Below, in pieces: positions 1-7,560 of a stretch of 48,761 nt of DNA. The DNA comes from Lentisphaerae bacterium GWF2_57_35. GTDB taxonomy: Bacteria; Verrucomicrobiota; Kiritimatiellia; CAIQIC01; GWF2-57-35. Made by a program: the position numbers and the translations under genes. Under the pieces are notes generated by a model. The model saw only the letters and a list, made by a program, of their open reading frames with translations. It searched no databases and was not told the DNA's origin. The stretch covers positions 1-48,761 of the forward strand of contig MHBK01000072.1 of assembly GCA_001804865.1 (NCBI GenBank). The letters run 5' to 3'. Numbering within the stretch: the stretch's first letter is position 1; each line of letters starts with the position of its first letter.

Positions 1-349
1 CGGGTTGCCTCCGTATGTTGTGTATCTCATTTGTGATAAACGAGTTGTACAACAACGCGCAACCCTCGTCAACTATCTTTGTGAGAAATGCGGGCTAAAC
101 CGCAACCGAAGAACACAACGAAGAATTTCAACGCAAAGGCCGCAAAGCCAAGCCGCGCAGAGGTCGCAAAGGAGAGGAAGAGCTGGAGTTTCTTTTACAG
201 TTTTCGCGTTTTCTGCAAGAGTCGCACCCCCCTTGCGACAAACAGCAAGCTCCACCCCTCCGTTCCCTCAACAAGACACGGCAAAGGTTTTTAACGGGAG
301 CAAACAGAGAGAAAAAGCGGCTCTTCTTGTTTGGTGGTTTCCAAATTCT
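1..349. other. Intergenic window edge with CGCAAAG-type repeat
   Basis: No convincing gene is visible. Long frames here either run antisense through the MFS transporter gene or arise from low-complexity repeat sequence. The stretch from about 103 to 178 carries the heptamer CGCAAAG at 132, 141 and 165, with CGCAGAG at 156, so spacings are 9, 15 and 9 bases. Near the left edge there is a small palindrome, GTTGTACAAC, at about 45-54. I see no clear Rho-independent terminator for the minus-strand MFS gene, which ends at 350. Confidence 0.6.
103..178. repeat. CGCAAAG short-period intergenic repeat
   Basis: Imperfect purine-rich repeat made of CGCAAAG or CGCAGAG heptamers separated by 9 or 15 bases. 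Its reverse complement gives the CTTTGCG phrase. Any protein read through it is a repetitive Leu/Cys-rich peptide, which argues that the short frames here are not genes. Similar phrases recur in intergenic DNA of several bacterial phyla, from memory. No function is apparent. Confidence 0.6.
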
Positions 350-1789
350 TTATCGTTCCTGAAGCCTGGCTGCTGCCGGCCCCGGGCGGGCGATATAGGC
401 GAAGAGAAAGCCCAGCAGGCAGACAAAGGCGCCGAAGACGTAGCTGTGGCGAAAGCCTTGGGCGAGCGTTTCGGGTTTCAGGCCGGCGAGGGAGGTCTGG
501 ACGATCTTGCTGGGGAACGAATCGCTGAAGATGGTTTCGAACAGGCACACGCCCAGAATCTGGCTCATGCCGGTCATGGTTTGATAAAAGCCGGAGGCCA
601 CGCTTTGGAATCGGCGGGGGGCCAGGGTCATGACGGCTTTGTTGTTCGGCGATACGAAAAAGCCCAGGGCGCCTCCAAAGCCGGCCAGAAAGACGAGCAT
701 CGGGGTCAGGCTGCGGTCTTGCAGCATGGCGGAGAAGGCCACGCACAGGGCGGCGCTCAGCAGCAGGGCGAAGGAGCAAAGGATATGGGGCGCCATGCGG
801 TCGGCCAATTTCCCCGCCAAGGGGGACACGATCATCAAAACGACGGCAAACGTCACCAGGACGAGGCCGGACCGATCCGGGGCGAGCCCTTGGTACAGCT
901 CGAGATAAAAGGGCGCCAGAAACGTATTGCCGGAGACCAGCAGAAACACGGCGCAGCCGGAAAGTACGGCAAACGCGAAAGGCAGATCGCGCAGCAGTTT
1001 CATGTTGAGAAGCGGATCCGGATGGCGAAGCTCCCAGCGGATTAAAATGTAAAGCAGCAGGATGCCCGCTGCGAATCCGCTCAGGATGAGCGGCGAGGTC
1101 CAGCCTTTTTCGCGGCCCATGCTCAGACTGAAGACCAGGGCGGCCAGTCCGGCCAGGCTTAGCAGGGCGCCCGGGACATCGAAGCGATTCCGCGACCGGC
1201 GAAGAGGGCGCGCCGATTCGGGGATCATGCGCAGGCCCACGACGATGGCCAGTATGCCGACGGGCACATTGATGAGAAAGATCCAGTGCCACGAAAGAAA
1301 GCGGGTGATGAAGCCCCCCAAGGGCGCTCCAATGGAAAGGCCCAAGGCGGCTGCGGTTGCGAGGATGCCCATGGCCGCGCCCTGATGTCGTTCGGAAACA
1401 TGCTCGGTAAGCAGGGGCAGGGCGGTGGTCATCAGCATGGCTCCGCCGAGTCCTTGCAAGGCCCGTGCGCCCACCAGCAGGAAGATGTTCGAGGCCAAGC
1501 CGCACATGAGCGAGCCCAGCACAAATACGATGTACCCGCCGATGAAAATTTGTTTGGCGCCGCGGCGTTCGCAGAGCTTGCCGAACAACAGCAGAGTACT
1601 GGTGACGGTCAGCATGTAGCTCAGGATCACCAGGGAAACCGTGCTGGTGCCGATATGAAACGCCTGGGCGATGGTCGGCAGCGAGATGTTGACGATGTAG
1701 CTGTCCAGCTTGGCCATGAAATTAGCCAGGGCCACGCTGAACACGAGCCAGCCGAAGCCGGCGCCTTTTACGACCTTGTCGTTTGCCAT
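350..1789 (-). CDS. MFS multidrug-type exporter, DHA2 (14-helix) family
   Basis: A 479-residue inner-membrane proton-coupled exporter of the EmrB/QacA type; the substrate cannot be told from sequence. Early in the protein is the family's first-helix signature LDSYIVNISLPTIAQAF. It is followed by a motif-A-like loop GKLCERRGAKQ and a motif-C-like GLSIGAPLGG with the WHWIFLINVPVG block that typifies DHA2 transporters. The hydrophobic profile fits 14 helices. The start MANDKVVKG was chosen because the open frame upstream of it merely reads through three palindromic repeats, giving FSNHWK- and FQSLE-like peptides. No strong ribosome binding site is seen. It is the last gene of a minus-strand group after rsgA and has no membrane-fusion partner beside it. 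Confidence 0.9.
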   Translation of the reverse strand: MANDKVVKGAGFGWLVFSVALANFMAKLDSYIVNISLPTIAQAFHIGTSTVSLVILSYMLTVTSTLLLFGKLCERRGAKQIFIGGYIVFVLGSLMCGLASNIFLLVGARALQGLGGAMLMTTALPLLTEHVSERHQGAAMGILATAAALGLSIGAPLGGFITRFLSWHWIFLINVPVGILAIVVGLRMIPESARPLRRSRNRFDVPGALLSLAGLAALVFSLSMGREKGWTSPLILSGFAAGILLLYILIRWELRHPDPLLNMKLLRDLPFAFAVLSGCAVFLLVSGNTFLAPFYLELYQGLAPDRSGLVLVTFAVVLMIVSPLAGKLADRMAPHILCSFALLLSAALCVAFSAMLQDRSLTPMLVFLAGFGGALGFFVSPNNKAVMTLAPRRFQSVASGFYQTMTGMSQILGVCLFETIFSDSFPSKIVQTSLAGLKPETLAQGFRHSYVFGAFVCLLGFLFAYIARPGPAAARLQER

Positions 1790-1808
1790 AAAGCAATCTG
1801 AAACGGAA

Positions 1809-1889
1809 TTTTCCAATGATTGGAAAACTTTTGGGCATTTTTTCCAATGATTGGAAAATATGCGAGGAAATTTTCCAATCATTGGAATT
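1809..1889. repeat. Three palindromic repeats TTTTCCAATSATTGGAAAA, 31-base period
   Basis: Three copies of the 19-base near-perfect palindrome TTTTCCAATGATTGGAAAA lie at 1809-1827, 1840-1858 and 1871-1889. The third has a C centre and ends in ATT. Starts are exactly 31 bases apart, about three helical turns, so all copies face the same side of the DNA. They fill the gap between the end of rsgA and the start of the MFS exporter. They could be operators for a dimeric repressor controlling the exporter, or a dispersed intergenic repeat. The 12-base interspaces are too short for a CRISPR array. Confidence 0.85.
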
Positions 1890-1903
1890 CTGCTTTCGAT
1901 GCC

Positions 1904-2977
1904 TTACCGATCTTTCTGGATTTGCTTTTGCCAGCAGGCGATTTTCTTCCAGCGTTCCTTTTCTGCCCGCTGGGCGGCGGGATTGGTTTTTCGGGCCAGA
2001 TGGGCGAGTTCCCGGCGCATCCGCAGATAGTTGTCGAAGCGGTTTGCGTCGAGGCTGCCGTCGCCGAGCGCTTGTTGGACTGCGCAATCGGGTTCGCCGT
2101 CGTGGCGGCAATCGCGGAAGCGGCATTGGGAGGCCAGCTCCTCGATATCGTCGAAGGCGCCGGCCAGTTCGCTTTCGTCGCCCCACAGACCCAGCTCGCG
2201 CAGACCGGGGGTGTCGATGACCATGCCGCCGCCGGGGATCAAAAACAATTCCCGGCGGGTGGTGGTGTGGCGGCCCCTGTGGTCCTGAGCCCTGATCTCG
2301 CCGGTGACTTGTTGCTCGACGCCCAGGAGGGCGTTGATCAAAGCCGATTTCCCGACGCCGGAAGATCCGAGCAGGGCGACGGTTTGTCCGGTGGCGAGGT
2401 AGGGCTCCAGTGCGTCCAAACCTTGTCGCGCAAGGGCGCTGACCGGATGTACGGGTAGGGCGGGGGCCGCGGATTCGGCTTCAAGGATATAGCGGTCCAC
2501 GCAGTCGCTGAGGTCCGCTTTGTTCAGCACGATAACCGGTTGGGCGCCGCTGCCCCGAGCGAGGGCCAGGTAACGCTCGAGGCGGCGCAAGTTGAAGTTG
2601 CGTCCGCCGTCGAGCGCGCTGACCAGGAAAATCGTGTTCACATTGGCGGCCACGATTTGCTCCTCCTCGTTTTTGCCGGGATGCCGGCGCGAGAAGGCGG
2701 TTCGCCGGGGCAGGAGGGCGACGATGGTCGCCTTCCCGGCCGCTTCATCGGTTTCTACCGCCGCCCAATCGCCGACGGAGGGGAAGTCCGACCGGCTGGC
2801 CGCTTGGTAGCGGAAGCGTCCAGATACGGCGGCGGTTTTTTCTCCGGTTTCCGTTTGGACCAGGTAGAGCTCCCGATCCTCGCGGATGACCCGCGCAGGC
2901 GCGAGTCCTTCGTGCCGGTACGGCTCGAAAGACAGCTCCCATTCCTCATTCCAACCCCAGGTTTTCAGCTTCTTCAT
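1904..2977 (-). CDS. rsgA: Ribosome small-subunit GTPase RsgA
   Basis: Circularly permuted GTPase that acts in late 30S subunit maturation, 357 residues, the usual family length. An N-terminal OB-fold is followed by the permuted order of GTPase motifs: G4 NKAD at 152-155, G1 GSSGVGKS at 204-211 and G3 DTPG at 255-258. The C-terminal zinc site is visible as Cys285, Cys290, His292 and Cys298. The basic C-terminus ends in a Lys/Gln-rich tail. The start codon overlaps the stop of the upstream RNHCP gene by an ATGA, so the two are translationally coupled. Confidence 0.97.
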   Translation of the reverse strand: MKKLKTWGWNEEWELSFEPYRHEGLAPARVIREDRELYLVQTETGEKTAAVSGRFRYQAASRSDFPSVGDWAAVETDEAAGKATIVALLPRRTAFSRRHPGKNEEEQIVAANVNTIFLVSALDGGRNFNLRRLERYLALARGSGAQPVIVLNKADLSDCVDRYILEAESAAPALPVHPVSALARQGLDALEPYLATGQTVALLGSSGVGKSALINALLGVEQQVTGEIRAQDHRGRHTTTRRELFLIPGGGMVIDTPGLRELGLWGDESELAGAFDDIEELASQCRFRDCRHDGEPDCAVQQALGDGSLDANRFDNYLRMRRELAHLARKTNPAAQRAEKERWKKIACWQKQIQKDR

Positions 2978-3390
2978 GGCTCGATTCCTCCTTCCCCGGT
3001 TTCCGTGCGTATGCCCGCGCCGATCCCAACCCGGTCAAGCGGGAAGGGCGGCCGGGCCAGTGGACGCAGCGCCAAGGACAGCAGCAGGCATTCGTTGTCG
3101 TCGCCGGCGATCCGATTGGCTCGAATCAGGCCGCAACGTCGACATCGATGCAAGAGCGACCATTCGCCGTTGTTCAGGACTTGGACGGCGATGGGTTCCA
3201 TAGGACTGCGGCATCCGGAGCGCCGGTCGCCGATCCGCAGATCGACGTGCAGGCTCCAGAGGCATTGCGGACAGTGATTGCGATGTGCCGTACCCGGGGC
3301 CTGGCCCGGAATCGTGTTGCGGCAGTGTTCGCAGATAAAGGCCGGGTCCGGGGTTTCGTTCCCGGAGGCCAGCTCGCGATGGTTCGTCAT
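2974..3390 (-). CDS. RNHCP-domain zinc-binding protein
   Basis: A 138-residue protein carrying the family-naming motif HRNHCP at 36-41, preceded by the CxxC pair Cys20/Cys23. After it come LxS-x-HxD, GDR, and later HRCxxCG and NRIAGDDN blocks. Several Cys pairs suggest one or two structural zinc sites. The molecular role of the family is unknown. I chose the start MTNHREL because residues upstream in the same frame do not resemble the family and pass through non-coding sequence. It overlaps rsgA by 4 bases; the pairing suggests a link with ribosome maturation or translation, which is inference. Confidence 0.9.
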   Translation of the reverse strand: MTNHRELASGNETPDPAFICEHCRNTIPGQAPGTAHRNHCPQCLWSLHVDLRIGDRRSGCRSPMEPIAVQVLNNGEWSLLHRCRRCGLIRANRIAGDDNECLLLSLALRPLARPPFPLDRVGIGAGIRTETGEGGIEP

Positions 3391-3531
3391 TTCTGAAATA
3401 CTCCAATAAAAAACATATGTCTGAATAGGTGTGGAACGTCGGGCGATTCGATCGTTGGATATGGAAAGAAGGCGCCTTTGGCGTCCCGTGAAAAGGGATG
3501 AGATAACGCCCCGGCGGAGAAATCTGGACAC

Positions 3532-3560
3532 AAAAAAGCCGTTCCCGGTCGGGGAACGGC
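3532..3560 (-). terminator. Rho-independent terminator of the dehydrogenase gene
   Basis: Perfect 9-base arms, GCCGTTCCC at 3538-3546 and GGGAACGGC at 3552-3560, enclose a 5-base loop. On the minus strand the stem is followed directly by six T (A-run 3532-3537). It lies about 160 bases past the stop of the minus-strand dehydrogenase, with no gene between. Confidence 0.85.
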
Positions 3561-3572
3561 GGCTTGTAAAAT

Positions 3573-3594
3573 GGGCGAGTCGGAGACTCTACCC
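3573..3594. repeat. Small hairpin GGGcGAGTC-GGA-GACTCtaCCC
   Basis: A 5-base GAGTC/GACTC stem with a GGA loop is extended by GGG/CCC across a small internal bulge. It sits in the 3' untranslated region of the dehydrogenase gene, just before the terminator in transcript order. It is either part of the 3' end structure or a dispersed intergenic hairpin. Confidence 0.5.
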
Positions 3595-3721
3595 GGCCGA
3601 AATCCCGAAGGGGCGTGATCTGCTATTTGACTGAATGGCACTCATCCAAATTCCCCTTTCAGGTTAAAACGGTTAATAAAACATTGGAACAGTACTCTTT
3701 CGGATGGAACGCGTCAAGCGA

Positions 3722-4690
3722 TTACGCTTCCGGCATCGGCCAGAGGAAGCTCTGGGTTTTGAAGAAGTGGGCCACTTGTTCCATGCTTTGTTCCGATTTA
3801 CGCTCGACAGCTTCGATGGTGTTGAAGGCGTTATGCGGAGTCAGGATGGCTTGCGGATGATTCTTCAGGCGCAGCGTGGCTTCCACTTCGGGATGGCTGG
3901 ACGTTTGGTTGCCGCGCAGGGAGACCGCCAGCTCGCTCTCGCAATTATACACATCGATGCCGACGCCGCCCAACAGGCCCTCGTTCAACGCGCGCAGCAG
4001 AACCTGGGAGGGGGCCAATTCGCCGCGTGCGATATTGATGAAGAGAACGCCGCGCCGGCAGGCTTGCAGCGTGTCGTATTGAAAATAGGCCGCATTGGCC
4101 TTGGTCAAATTCATCGAGCACACGACGATGTCGGCGCGCGCCAACGCAAGGTCTTTTTCCACATACTCGACATGGGCAAACCGCCGGACGATGTCCACCC
4201 CCAGCACCTCCATGCCCAGGCCCTTGCCGATTTTGACCACTTCCGAGCCGATATGGCCCACGCCGAAGACGGCCAGGCATTTGCCTGCGCATTCCTGCCC
4301 GGTGATGCCGTCGCGATGGAAGGTTTCGAATTGGCGGAGCTGCGTCGGGAGCTTGCGGTAGAGCGCCAGCCACAACAGCAAGGCCTGCTCGGCCACGGCG
4401 CGGGCGCAATAGAGCGGAAGATAGCCGCAGGGAACGGCGGTGGCCGTGAGGTCCACGTAGCGGCGAAGGTGGTCATAGCCGGTGCTGCGCGACAGAATGC
4501 CGGTCAGTGACGGCGCCCAAGCCGGAGGTATGATCGATTGCGTACGGAGGCTGATCAGGCCGGCCGGGGGGGTGGCCATGCCGGTTTCCTGAATGGTTTT
4601 TGGGGTGAAACCGGCTTGCAGGCCCTTCGGCAGATAACGTTGAAGGGCGGCCTGCTCCTCTTCAAAAGCTTCAAAAAAGAAAACATCCAT
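3722..4690 (-). CDS. D-isomer-specific 2-hydroxyacid dehydrogenase
   Basis: NAD-dependent dehydrogenase of the D-lactate/D-glycerate superfamily, 322 residues. The nucleotide-binding loop GVGHIGSE is at 143-150, and Asp166 at the end of the next strand favours NAD over NADP. Catalytic residues are in place: Arg222 in NIARGEL, a Glu near 251 in the DVYNCES segment, and His286 in TPHNAFN. Substrate is not decidable; the HNAFNT segment recalls D-lactate dehydrogenase-like members more than phosphoglycerate dehydrogenase, and there is no C-terminal ACT domain. GGAGG precedes the ATG by about 7 bases. It is monocistronic, divergent from the channel cassette. Confidence 0.9.
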   Translation of the reverse strand: MDVFFFEAFEEEQAALQRYLPKGLQAGFTPKTIQETGMATPPAGLISLRTQSIIPPAWAPSLTGILSRSTGYDHLRRYVDLTATAVPCGYLPLYCARAVAEQALLLWLALYRKLPTQLRQFETFHRDGITGQECAGKCLAVFGVGHIGSEVVKIGKGLGMEVLGVDIVRRFAHVEYVEKDLALARADIVVCSMNLTKANAAYFQYDTLQACRRGVLFINIARGELAPSQVLLRALNEGLLGGVGIDVYNCESELAVSLRGNQTSSHPEVEATLRLKNHPQAILTPHNAFNTIEAVERKSEQSMEQVAHFFKTQSFLWPMPEA

Positions 4691-4778
4691 GATTCATCCT
4701 CCATTCCTTCCAATCGATGCGCGCTATCCTTTAGCGTTTTTCATGGACTGGATGCAAATACAGAATTGACTTGTCCAG

Positions 4779-4784
4779 TATAAT
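4779..4784 (+). promoter_or_regulatory. Possible -10 element for the channel cassette
   Basis: A perfect TATAAT lies about 95 bases before the first gene of the ExbB-like cassette, in the divergent gap with the dehydrogenase. No good -35 stands at the normal distance; the TTGACT at 4766 is only 7 bases away. A short hairpin CCACA/TGTGG follows at about 4799-4813. Confidence 0.25.
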
Positions 4785-4877
4785 TTGAACAATTAGCGCC
4801 ACAACAGGTGTGGCTCCCTTGTCGTGGGTTGCCGACGGGGGAAGAGAATATGCGGTGAGGTTTCTCTCAGGTGAATC

Positions 4878-6377
4878 ATGGCTGAAGAAAAAGTTCCGGA
4901 TGCGGTTCCTGCAGAAGAGGAGCAACTGAATCAAGTTCAAGGTGCGCATCCTGGTACTGAAGCCAATTTCTTCATTCAGTTGCTGGTGGGATTGCTGGGT
5001 ACGCTGCTCGTCGCCTTCGCCGTCTTTCCTTTTAAAGATACCAAAGCCCATTACATTTATGCCCTCATCAACAACCGTGGTCCGATTCAGTACATCGAAT
5101 TGTACATGTCCTTCATGGTGGCCGCGCAGATTTTTCTGAAGCAGCGCATCATTCGCAACCAGACGCGCGTCATGTACGACAGTCCCGTCGAACTGAGAGT
5201 GGACCTGAACGATGAAACCCAGATTCATGCTCTTCGGAAAAACATTGTCAACAGCGAATCGTATGCCAGCAGCATTACCTTAAGCCGCATGGACCGTCTG
5301 CTTGGCCTCTGGCTGGCCACCAAGGATATCGGCCGTGTGTCCGGCTGGGCGAGCGCCGAATCGGACCGGGATACCAGCACCTCCGACACCTCCTATTCGC
5401 TGACGCGCGTATTGATTTGGGCCGTTCCAATTCTGGGATTCATTGGAACGGTGCAAGGTTTGGGCGCCGCCGTCGCCGGGTTCGCCAGTTTCTTGTCGGG
5501 CTCCGCCGAATTGAGCGCCATCAAGGGCGCCATTGCCAACGTTACCATTGGCTTGGGCGTCGCGTTCGATACGACCTTTCTGGCCCTGATGCTCGTGACC
5601 TTCCTGATGTTCCCGTTGTCGTCCATTCAACGGCGCGAGGAAAACCTGTTCGTGGAAGTCGACATTTACCTGGACGAAGTCCTGATCTCCAAATTCCCTT
5701 CGCCCGAACAGCAGCCCATCGTGATCGAAAACCTGGAAGACTCCATCGAGGCGGCCTTCCGGCGCTATATCCCCGATCCTGACCGCTACGACGAGGTTTT
5801 CACGCGTTCCATCGAAAAGGCCGCCGGCGTGGTAGAAGAGCGTTTTGCCAACCTGACGCAAAATTACGAGGTCATCCTCAAGGATTTGACCTCCAAGCTG
5901 TCGGGCAGCATGGCGGCCGTGGGGGAAACCCTGCAGAGTTCCCTCCAGAAGGTGGTGGGCGACATGCAGTCGCAGGAGGATGTGTTGTTGGATTCGCGGC
6001 GGAAAGTGGCCGCCGAGGAAGCCGGCAAGCTCAAGGGGCTTCTCGAACAAGTTCATGCTGCCGCCATGGAATCAGCGGCGGAATACAAGGACAGCGCCAA
6101 AGTCTTGCAGAACGCCACGCACGAAAGCATGGAGAAGTCGCTTTCCGCCGCCCAGGATTTGGGCAACCGCATGCAGGAAGTGGCCCGCATGGCCGCCGGC
6201 ATCGAAGATTTGTTGCATATCCAGCAGGCGGTAGAAAAGTCTATGACCGGCCTGGCCACGTCGGACGAATTCCGCAAGACGCTGGAAGATCTCCGGCAGC
6301 ATCTGGCCGTTACGGATTCTTTCTGCAACCGGCTCAGCAAACCTCGGGTGATTACGCTTCGCGAAGAGCCTCGTTAG
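4878..6377 (+). CDS. MotA/TolQ/ExbB-type proton-channel protein
   Basis: A 499-residue inner-membrane channel subunit of the ion-driven motor superfamily. Likely membrane segments are about 31-52, 70-88, 177-200 and 222-247. The third contains the hallmark GFIGTVQGL (187-195), and the fourth begins with a Thr-rich DTTF at 231-234, matching ExbB/TolQ pore helices. It is about twice the length of ExbB: a long, mostly helical cytoplasmic tail from about 280 to 480, rich in Glu/Ala/Gln, looks like coiled coil. AGGTGA precedes the ATG. Three bases separate its stop from the next gene. No tonB, tolA or flagellar gene is nearby, so what it drives is unknown. Confidence 0.88.
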   Translation: MAEEKVPDAVPAEEEQLNQVQGAHPGTEANFFIQLLVGLLGTLLVAFAVFPFKDTKAHYIYALINNRGPIQYIELYMSFMVAAQIFLKQRIIRNQTRVMYDSPVELRVDLNDETQIHALRKNIVNSESYASSITLSRMDRLLGLWLATKDIGRVSGWASAESDRDTSTSDTSYSLTRVLIWAVPILGFIGTVQGLGAAVAGFASFLSGSAELSAIKGAIANVTIGLGVAFDTTFLALMLVTFLMFPLSSIQRREENLFVEVDIYLDEVLISKFPSPEQQPIVIENLEDSIEAAFRRYIPDPDRYDEVFTRSIEKAAGVVEERFANLTQNYEVILKDLTSKLSGSMAAVGETLQSSLQKVVGDMQSQEDVLLDSRRKVAAEEAGKLKGLLEQVHAAAMESAAEYKDSAKVLQNATHESMEKSLSAAQDLGNRMQEVARMAAGIEDLLHIQQAVEKSMTGLATSDEFRKTLEDLRQHLAVTDSFCNRLSKPRVITLREEPR

Positions 6378-6380
6378 CTT

Positions 6381-6935
6381 ATGGGGAAAGGCGTACAGAC
6401 TGACTTCTCGTCGTTTATGTCCGTGATTCTGATGTTGATCGGCGTGTTGATGATCATGTTGGTTAGTAATGTGCTTACCATCATCAGCAACCCGGAAAAC
6501 ATCAAGATTACCTCCATTCCCGTCTCTGCTAATTTATCCGAAAAGCAAGGCGAAGAAGAGGGCAAAGTGAGCCCCTTTCCTTTCGGCAACAAGAACAAGG
6601 AGCCGTCTTACATCGACGTGCATCGCGATCGCATGATTCTTTACGATCCCGACCCTGTGCTGAAAGATCAGGTGGTTGCCTTGCGCGACTTGGAGCAGGA
6701 GGGGAATTCCTTCGAAAAGCTGCTGACCCGCGTCGAGACCAACAAGGCCAACGACTATATCATCCTGCTGGCCCGGCCCCGGTCGGCCATCGTGGTACGA
6801 AGACTTAAGAAGGTGATCCGGGATCGCGGCGTGGATGTGGGCGTGGAACTATTTGAAGCGGATCGCGATGTAAACTACGACAAGGCGATCAAGGCCTCCG
6901 GAAAGGCGCAAGATGGGGAAAAGAGAACGGAATAA
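6381..6935 (+). CDS. ExbD-like single-helix protein lacking the membrane Asp
   Basis: A 184-residue protein with one N-terminal membrane helix (about residues 12-36, FSSFMSVILMLIGVLMIML) and a soluble, probably periplasmic, alpha/beta domain. The helix aligns with that of the next gene: FSSFMSVI here against LDSFLDIM there. The position holding the putative proton-carrying Asp in ExbD, TolR and the neighbour is Ser in this protein. The acidic linker around 50-60 is followed by a domain ending in VRRLKKVIRDRG, which resembles ExbD-type C-terminal domains only loosely. It overlaps the next gene by 23 bases, which implies coupled translation. Confidence 0.75.
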   Translation: MGKGVQTDFSSFMSVILMLIGVLMIMLVSNVLTIISNPENIKITSIPVSANLSEKQGEEEGKVSPFPFGNKNKEPSYIDVHRDRMILYDPDPVLKDQVVALRDLEQEGNSFEKLLTRVETNKANDYIILLARPRSAIVVRRLKKVIRDRGVDVGVELFEADRDVNYDKAIKASGKAQDGEKRTE

Positions 6936-7545
6936 CGCCGTCAACCTGGACTCGTTCCTGGATATTATGACGTGCATTCTGGGGATCTTGATTCTTATGA
7001 TCCTCCTGACCGGCATCGACGCCTCCCAGATCCGGGTGTTGGTGCCTACGCCCATGGAGCACACGTCGGATAAACGGCCGATTTTTATCGAATGCCGGGA
7101 TAACGAACTCTTTTCCGTGCCTTTGGAGGAGTTGCGTAAGCTGGCCGATACCACCCTGAAACAGATTGCGCGCAGCGTATCGAACGATAGCGCCCGAATG
7201 CTCATCAAGCTGGGGGAGGCCAAGGTCCAGACCGAAGCCTATCGCGTGGATCTCAATTTCATCCTGCTGGGGCAACTGGCGGTTCAATCGGTTCCCAACG
7301 TGACGGGGTATCGCCTCGTGGATATCGCCAATGAAACGTCCGACGATTGGTATGGCCGGATTTTGACGCAAATGAACAAGGAAAAGGACATGCTCAGCTT
7401 CATCGTCCGCGACGACAGCTTCGAGGTCTTTAAACGAGCCCGAGCCCTGGCTTGGAGCCAGAAAGCCGAGGTTTCCTACGAATTGATCGATGCCAACGAG
7501 CCCATTAAATTCGGGCTGGGCGGCGCCATTCCGCTGGCGCAATAA
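6913..7545 (+). CDS. ExbD/TolR-like protein with conserved membrane Asp
   Basis: A 210-residue protein with a short basic N-terminus, one membrane helix (about residues 13-33, LDSFLDIMTCILGILILMI) and a soluble domain of about 170 residues. The Asp in FLDIM sits where ExbD and TolR carry their proton-relaying Asp. The soluble part is longer than in ExbD and has a central VDLNFILL strand and a C-terminal segment SFEVFKRARALAWS. Third and last gene of the cassette; only about 15 bases separate it from the convergent PhoH-type gene. Function inferred from helix and context, not from a close match. Confidence 0.75.
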   Translation: MGKRERNNAVNLDSFLDIMTCILGILILMILLTGIDASQIRVLVPTPMEHTSDKRPIFIECRDNELFSVPLEELRKLADTTLKQIARSVSNDSARMLIKLGEAKVQTEAYRVDLNFILLGQLAVQSVPNVTGYRLVDIANETSDDWYGRILTQMNKEKDMLSFIVRDDSFEVFKRARALAWSQKAEVSYELIDANEPIKFGLGGAIPLAQ

Positions 7546-7560
7546 AGCCTGCTCCCGCCC

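Larger units (their letters stand above)
3391..3721. other. Intergenic gap with two hairpins
   Basis: A 331-base gap between two minus-strand genes. It holds the terminator of the dehydrogenase gene (3532-3560) and a second hairpin at 3573-3594. No protein gene or tRNA is supported; the region was inspected for tRNA arms and none close properly. Confidence 0.6.

Noticed and set aside
1809..1889. CRISPR array
   Set aside because: Repeats are 19 bases and palindromic with only 12 bases between them, three copies, and no cas genes are in the window.
3560..3720. Possible tRNA after the dehydrogenase gene
   Set aside because: The GAGTCTCCGACTC hairpin looks like an arm, but no acceptor stem or T-loop GGTTCGAAT-type motif can be closed around it.
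4766..4784. Promoter TTGACT/TATAAT
   Set aside because: The two elements are only 7 bases apart, so they cannot work together as a sigma70 promoter; only the TATAAT was kept at low confidence.
4878..7545. Zorya defence system
   Set aside because: ZorA-like channel similarity exists, but there is no ZorB with an OmpA-like domain and no ZorC, ZorD or ZorE; the partners are ExbD-like instead.
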